Assembly: GCA_017444325.1 (NCBI GenBank)
Contig: JAFSWV010000152.1
Span: forward strand, 1 to 5,577
Direction: 5' to 3'
Source: a bacterium
Lineage (GTDB): Bacteria > Auribacterota > UBA3054
DNA length: 5,577 bases
Made by a program: the position numbers and the translations under genes. How positions within the stretch are numbered: the stretch's first letter is position 1; the number at the start of each line of letters is the position of its first letter. The notes beneath the pieces were generated by a model. The model did no database searches, had not been told where the DNA came from, and saw only the letters and a list, made by a program, of their open reading frames with translations. Shown here one piece after another: positions 5,122 through 5,577 of this stretch.

Positions 5122-5577
5122 ATGAAAATCGGAATTGTAGTTTTCCCGGGCTCCAACTGCGACTATGACTGCCTGACTTCCTTCTCCCGCCTTGCCAAAG
5201 AGAACGGTCTTTCCGCCGAAGTCGGCTACGTCTGGCACAAGGAGAGCAACCCCGGAACTTTCGACGCCTACGTCCTGCCAGGCGGCTTCTCCTACGGCGA
5301 CTATCTGCGCTGCGGCGCCATCGCCCGTTTCTCTCCCATCATGGAGGAAGTATCGGCCCACGCCAAGAAAGGCCGCCCCGTCATCGGCATCTGCAACGGC
5401 TTCCAGATCCTCTGCGAGTCGGGACTCTTGCCCGGCGCCCTGTACATGAACCGCGACCTGAACTTCATCTGCGAGCACGTCTTCCTCAGGACCGAGCGCA
5501 ACGACACGATCTTCACCAGCCTCTGCAAGAGCAAGGAAGTCCTCAATATCCCCATCGCCCACGGCGAAGGCAACTAT
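5122..5577 (+). CDS. purQ: PurQ glutaminase subunit of formylglycinamidine ribonucleotide synthase, cut by window end
   Basis: PurQ is the class I glutamine amidotransferase subunit that releases ammonia from glutamine for PurL. The first 152 codons are visible, of about 220-230 expected, and the frame is open to the window end. Signature segments are IVVFPGSNCDYD (residues 5-16), LPGGFSYGDYLRCGAIA (52-68), the nucleophile elbow GICNGFQIL with catalytic Cys91, and IPIAHGEGNY (143-152). The catalytic His and Glu of the triad would lie beyond the window. GGAG in the end of purS lies 11 bases before the ATG and probably serves as its ribosome binding site. A stand-alone PurQ with PurS predicts a small-form PurL rather than the fused ~1300-residue enzyme of enterobacteria. 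Confidence 0.96.
   Translation, partial: MKIGIVVFPGSNCDYDCLTSFSRLAKENGLSAEVGYVWHKESNPGTFDAYVLPGGFSYGDYLRCGAIARFSPIMEEVSAHAKKGRPVIGICNGFQILCESGLLPGALYMNRDLNFICEHVFLRTERNDTIFTSLCKSKEVLNIPIAHGEGNY

Noticed and set aside
5098..5562. 154-codon minus-strand open frame antisense to purQ
   Set aside because: It is rich in Ala, Val, Asp and Glu as expected from reading GC-rich codons of purQ backward, and it overlaps the end of purS.

Overview
The window is bacterial housekeeping DNA of moderate GC content with tightly packed genes. I find no mobile element, CRISPR array, tRNA or rRNA. It holds seven genes, two of them cut by the window ends, arranged around one divergent intergenic region at 3110-3280. 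Three things suggest a Gram-negative bacterium, perhaps of the PVC group (Lentisphaerota/Verrucomicrobiota-like): separate small PurS and PurQ proteins, an HU/IHF protein with a short basic tail, and a secreted TPR protein with a cleavable signal peptide. The phylum is a low-confidence guess made without any database search.

The left arm (1-3109) is all on the minus strand. Read in the direction of transcription it is an HU/IHF-family DNA-binding protein, argC, gltX, then the start of der (engA). The gaps are 28, 0 and 4 bases, so this looks like one operon. It is driven by a strong sigma70-type promoter (TTGACA, 17-base spacer, TAAAAT) at 3189-3217. The operon mixes nucleoid architecture, one step of arginine synthesis, glutamyl-tRNA charging and ribosome assembly. 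ArgC and GltX both draw on the glutamate pool; otherwise the grouping looks like growth-linked co-expression rather than a pathway.

The right arm (3281-5577) is on the plus strand. It holds a 514-residue exported TPR protein of unknown role, then purS and the start of purQ. PurS and PurQ belong to the PurLQS formylglycinamidine ribonucleotide synthase, so a small-form purL is expected nearby outside the window. Predicted extended -10 promoters precede the TPR gene and purS.

The most interesting signals are regulatory. All three predicted promoters share a GGGG plus T-tract module just upstream of the -10 box. The TPR promoter is placed so that its predicted +1 is the A of the start codon, which implies a leaderless mRNA. 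The HU mRNA is predicted to start with an 8-bp hairpin closed by a GAAA tetraloop. I saw no convincing evidence of a new multi-gene system.
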